From positions 1 through 15,323 of the forward strand of contig VSNT01000096.1 of assembly GCA_009774465.1 (NCBI GenBank): a stretch of 15,323 nucleotides of DNA, written 5' to 3'. Numbering within the stretch: position 1 is the first letter of the stretch; every line of letters begins with the position of its first letter. The position numbers and the translations under genes are program-made. This stretch comes from Lachnospiraceae bacterium (lineage in GTDB: Bacteria; Bacillota_A; Clostridia; Lachnospirales; Lachnospiraceae). This document shows, in pieces, positions 13,224 through 15,323 of this stretch. A model generated the notes under the pieces. That model was not told the origin of the DNA, ran no database searches, and worked only from the letters and a program-made list of their open reading frames with translations.

Positions 13224-14846
13224 CTAATTGTCATTAAAGGCTTCCTGCATAGCTATTGTTCCTAATTTTACCGCTAATTTTCGCAAATCAATCTTGTTTT
13301 CCTTATTTGTTCTTCTGTAAAACAAATAAAAAAATTTTTCCCTGGAACTCCTTTCAGCTTTCAGCGTATTTGTAACTTTTTCAAAAAAACATGGCTTTTG
13401 CAAAGTATCAAATTCTATCTGAATTTTTGCAAAATCATCCTTTGCAAAACCACTATTGAATTGATTAGCTTTCAAAATCACAAAATCAAAGTCTATCTTT
13501 TGTTCTCCTGCAAAAGTCTTTAATGCCTTTAACCACTGTAAATGCTTTTCTTTATCTACTATTGTTGATTCAATATTTTCTTTGTTTACTGTTGTTGCTT
13601 CAAGAAGCTTTTGAGAATCCTCTATATCCTTAATACACTTATCCAACGCAGTTTCGTTAATCTCTTGTGACTTGCATACGAAATTTAAGTATTTACATAA
13701 ATTCTCAAGACCATTCTCTACGATTTCAAAAATTCTGTCCGTATAACCTACAGTAAAAATCGCCTTATACTCCGCTTCAGATTTCCATAAAGGATGCCTT
13801 CTATCTTTTCTTTGATAATATTCTTTTTCAGAATCATTATCTAAATTCTTCATTAAAAAAGTAATATCCGCATCACATAACAAAGAAATCTTATAGTCAT
13901 CAAAAATCTTTATGCCCTCTTCTGTCAGCGCTTCATAGGAAAACAAATTTATATGTGCGTACTTATTTTTTAATGCCTCAATTGCACTTTGCAGCAAATA
14001 TGCCTCATATTGTACCACTGGATGATTTTGAATCCACTTACGCTCTGCATCATGTGCATAAACAACATTTTCAATAACGCTAATCGCACTCTTTGTATAC
14101 ACTATCTGATATTTTTGCTCCTCTTTTCGAAGCCTGATACTCAGAAGAAGACGCACATAGTCAATAGATACTGTATCAAATCCGGTAATATATGCATCTC
14201 TTATTAAATAATCCAACTTATCAACATCTATTACCGCAGAATTAAGCAAAGAAACTATACAGTTAAAAAAGGAATATTTTAAATCTTCCTTTTTTACATA
14301 TGGATAACCTAAAATACATCTTGCAAAAAAGCTCTTTTCTTCATTATCCTGAAACAGGAAACAATAATCCTTTAATGCAACAATTACACTCATCAGCTCA
14401 TGTGGCGCCGCTTTATAATTTTTACTTGTTATTTCTTCCTCTAAATCCTCATCGCCGGTGAGTTCAATAATAGAATTATGTAATAAATTTCTTTCTCCAT
14501 TTTCAAGATAAAAATTCTCTCCTGTATGAGAAAATGGGGCATGTCCTAAATCATGCAGCAAACATGCCAATTCAAAAATTTTTAAATATCTCTCAACATC
14601 TCCAATTTCTAGAAACTCATCCTTATGTCGGGCAATACTTTCAGAAACTATGCATCCCAAATGATATACTCCCAAAGAATGCACAAAGCGATTATGTACA
14701 GCGGAAGAATACAATGGAGAATAACTTGTCTGAATTACATTTCTTAATCTTTGGAACCCCGCCGTATCAACAATATTCAAAATAATTGCTTCATCTATAT
14801 CTATATATCCATATATCGGATCTTTAAAGCGTTTTCTTTTTGTCAA
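13224..14846 (-). CDS. HD-domain phosphohydrolase related to dNTP triphosphohydrolases (540 aa)
   Basis: The N-terminal 250 residues carry an HD domain of the SAMHD1/YwfO-like kind: RFVHSLGVYHLG (His56), LACLLHDLGHAPFSHTGE (His98-Asp99) and VIDVDKLDYLIRDAYITG (Asp209 as the likely fourth metal ligand). The opening KRFKDPIYGYIDIDE is also typical of this group. Relatives hydrolyse dNTPs to nucleosides and triphosphate. The remaining 290 residues are helical and charged with a coiled-coil-like stretch (about 395-440), and I cannot name them. The start is TTG: its bases overlap the TGA of the upstream gene (TTGA), a GGGGG ribosome binding site lies seven bases before it, and no nearby ATG exists. 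Coupling to the 121-aa gene is therefore likely. A terminator follows. Nucleotide depletion against phage is a plausible inference; housekeeping nucleotide control is the alternative. Confidence 0.87.
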   Translation of the reverse strand: MTKRKRFKDPIYGYIDIDEAIILNIVDTAGFQRLRNVIQTSYSPLYSSAVHNRFVHSLGVYHLGCIVSESIARHKDEFLEIGDVERYLKIFELACLLHDLGHAPFSHTGENFYLENGERNLLHNSIIELTGDEDLEEEITSKNYKAAPHELMSVIVALKDYCFLFQDNEEKSFFARCILGYPYVKKEDLKYSFFNCIVSLLNSAVIDVDKLDYLIRDAYITGFDTVSIDYVRLLLSIRLRKEEQKYQIVYTKSAISVIENVVYAHDAERKWIQNHPVVQYEAYLLQSAIEALKNKYAHINLFSYEALTEEGIKIFDDYKISLLCDADITFLMKNLDNDSEKEYYQRKDRRHPLWKSEAEYKAIFTVGYTDRIFEIVENGLENLCKYLNFVCKSQEINETALDKCIKDIEDSQKLLEATTVNKENIESTIVDKEKHLQWLKALKTFAGEQKIDFDFVILKANQFNSGFAKDDFAKIQIEFDTLQKPCFFEKVTNTLKAERSSREKFFYLFYRRTNKENKIDLRKLAVKLGTIAMQEAFNDN

Positions 14847-15208
14847 GCCGAAACCCCCAATGCGCTAATAGACATTTCATCCATAAACGCCAGCATAACA
14901 TCTACCGATAAATATCCCCTAAACTTTTTCCACAATTGACTAACTGAAATACCCGCTTTTAATCTAATCCCTTCATCCATACCATTTGCAAATAACTCAA
15001 AATAATCTGAATAATCGTGCAAAAATTCATTGGTACGTTCTTTTGACAATACCAATACTGCCTGCTCTTGTTTATCATTTAAATATTTTATGACTTTAGC
15101 TCCATATTCATCCAATTGTTTGAATAAGACTTCGCGTTTTTCAGACTTTTCAACCAACTCAATTAGCGCATTTGCTACTAAATCTTCAATTCCAATATAA
15201 ATGCACAT
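14843..15208 (-). CDS. Unrecognised 121-aa protein coupled to the HD phosphohydrolase
   Basis: I do not recognise the family. The protein is cytosolic-looking and mainly helical, with a leucine- and charge-rich N-terminal half (GIEDLVANALIELVEKSEKR) and a compact C-terminal part (GISVSQLWKKFRGYLSVDVM). It has a single Cys and no signal peptide or transmembrane helix. GGAGG about eight bases before the ATG gives a confident start, and a promoter lies 33 bases further upstream. Its TGA overlaps the TTG of the HD gene by three bases, so the two proteins are made together. An accessory subunit, sensor or inhibitor of the HD enzyme is an inference from the overlap. Confidence 0.75.
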   Translation of the reverse strand: MCIYIGIEDLVANALIELVEKSEKREVLFKQLDEYGAKVIKYLNDKQEQAVLVLSKERTNEFLHDYSDYFELFANGMDEGIRLKAGISVSQLWKKFRGYLSVDVMLAFMDEMSISALGVSA

Positions 15209-15240
15209 AAAGGTTCCTCCATTTTTGTATTAGTTCTTAC

Positions 15241-15269
15241 ATATTACCATTATTTATTCACAAAAACAA
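15241..15269 (-). promoter_or_regulatory. Promoter of the 121-aa / HD-phosphohydrolase operon
   Basis: TTGTTT (15264-15269) and TAATAT (15241-15246) are 17 bases apart, and the -10 is preceded by TGG, which fits an extended -10 element (TGn). A short leader of about 25 bases leads to the GGAGG ribosome binding site. Confidence 0.6.
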
Positions 15270-15323
15270 TGCAAATATCCTTATTCTGTACTTCTAAAAT
15301 ATGCATATCCAGCAATAAAATAT

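Noticed and set aside
1..15323. CRISPR arrays, tRNA or rRNA genes, insertion sequences
   Set aside because: I saw no regularly spaced repeats, no cloverleaf or rRNA segments, and no transposase motifs or terminal inverted repeats anywhere in the window.

Overview
All credible genes lie on the minus strand, so transcription runs from high to low coordinates. The A+T-rich sequence, strong GGAGG-type ribosome binding sites, use of TTG starts and style of the proteins suggest a low-GC Firmicute, most likely a gut clostridium of the Lachnospiraceae type. This is an inference from composition and protein style; there is no rRNA or core gene here to prove it. The window reads as an accessory 'defence island': nucleases, helicases, a methyltransferase, ATPases and a phosphohydrolase packed together, with decayed gene fragments between modules.

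Layout in transcription order. (1) 15208-13224: a two-gene operon with its own promoter (15241-15269) and terminator (13085-13110), encoding an unrecognised 121-aa protein and a 540-aa HD-domain phosphohydrolase related to dNTP triphosphohydrolases. (2) 13158-12593: relics, including the C-terminal piece of an ImmA/IrrE-type metallopeptidase without its HExxH site. (3) 12346-6652: a five-gene restriction-modification-like operon with a good promoter (12392-12420). It encodes a 311-aa 'subunit M'-like protein, a 58-aa protein, a 344-aa Eco57I-like methyltransferase half carrying NPPY, a 1107-aa GIY-YIG + SF2 helicase + methyltransferase-half protein, and a ribbon-helix-helix protein. (4) 6573-3927: a PHP-ATPase of the TrlF family overlapping a 100-aa unknown gene. 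(5) 3684-2590: a stand-alone YhcG/DUF1016 nuclease-like protein. (6) 2244-39: a PD-(D/E)XK + DUF5655 protein followed by a SEC-C zinc-motif protein.

The most interesting object is the operon in (3). The 1107-aa protein ends with methyltransferase motifs X, I, II and III, and the 344-aa protein begins with motif IV (NPPY) and carries the target-recognition part. The two look like one methyltransferase cut between motifs III and IV, yet the gene for the C-terminal half is transcribed first and overlaps the gene for the N-terminal half by one base. The 311-aa protein carries a second motif X-III-like module, also without a motif IV. The predicted product is a multi-subunit restriction-modification complex with an attached GIY-YIG nuclease, a small 58-aa protein and a possible RHH regulator. 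The TrlF pair and the HD pair are further two-gene modules in which a recognisable enzyme is coupled to a small protein of unknown function.
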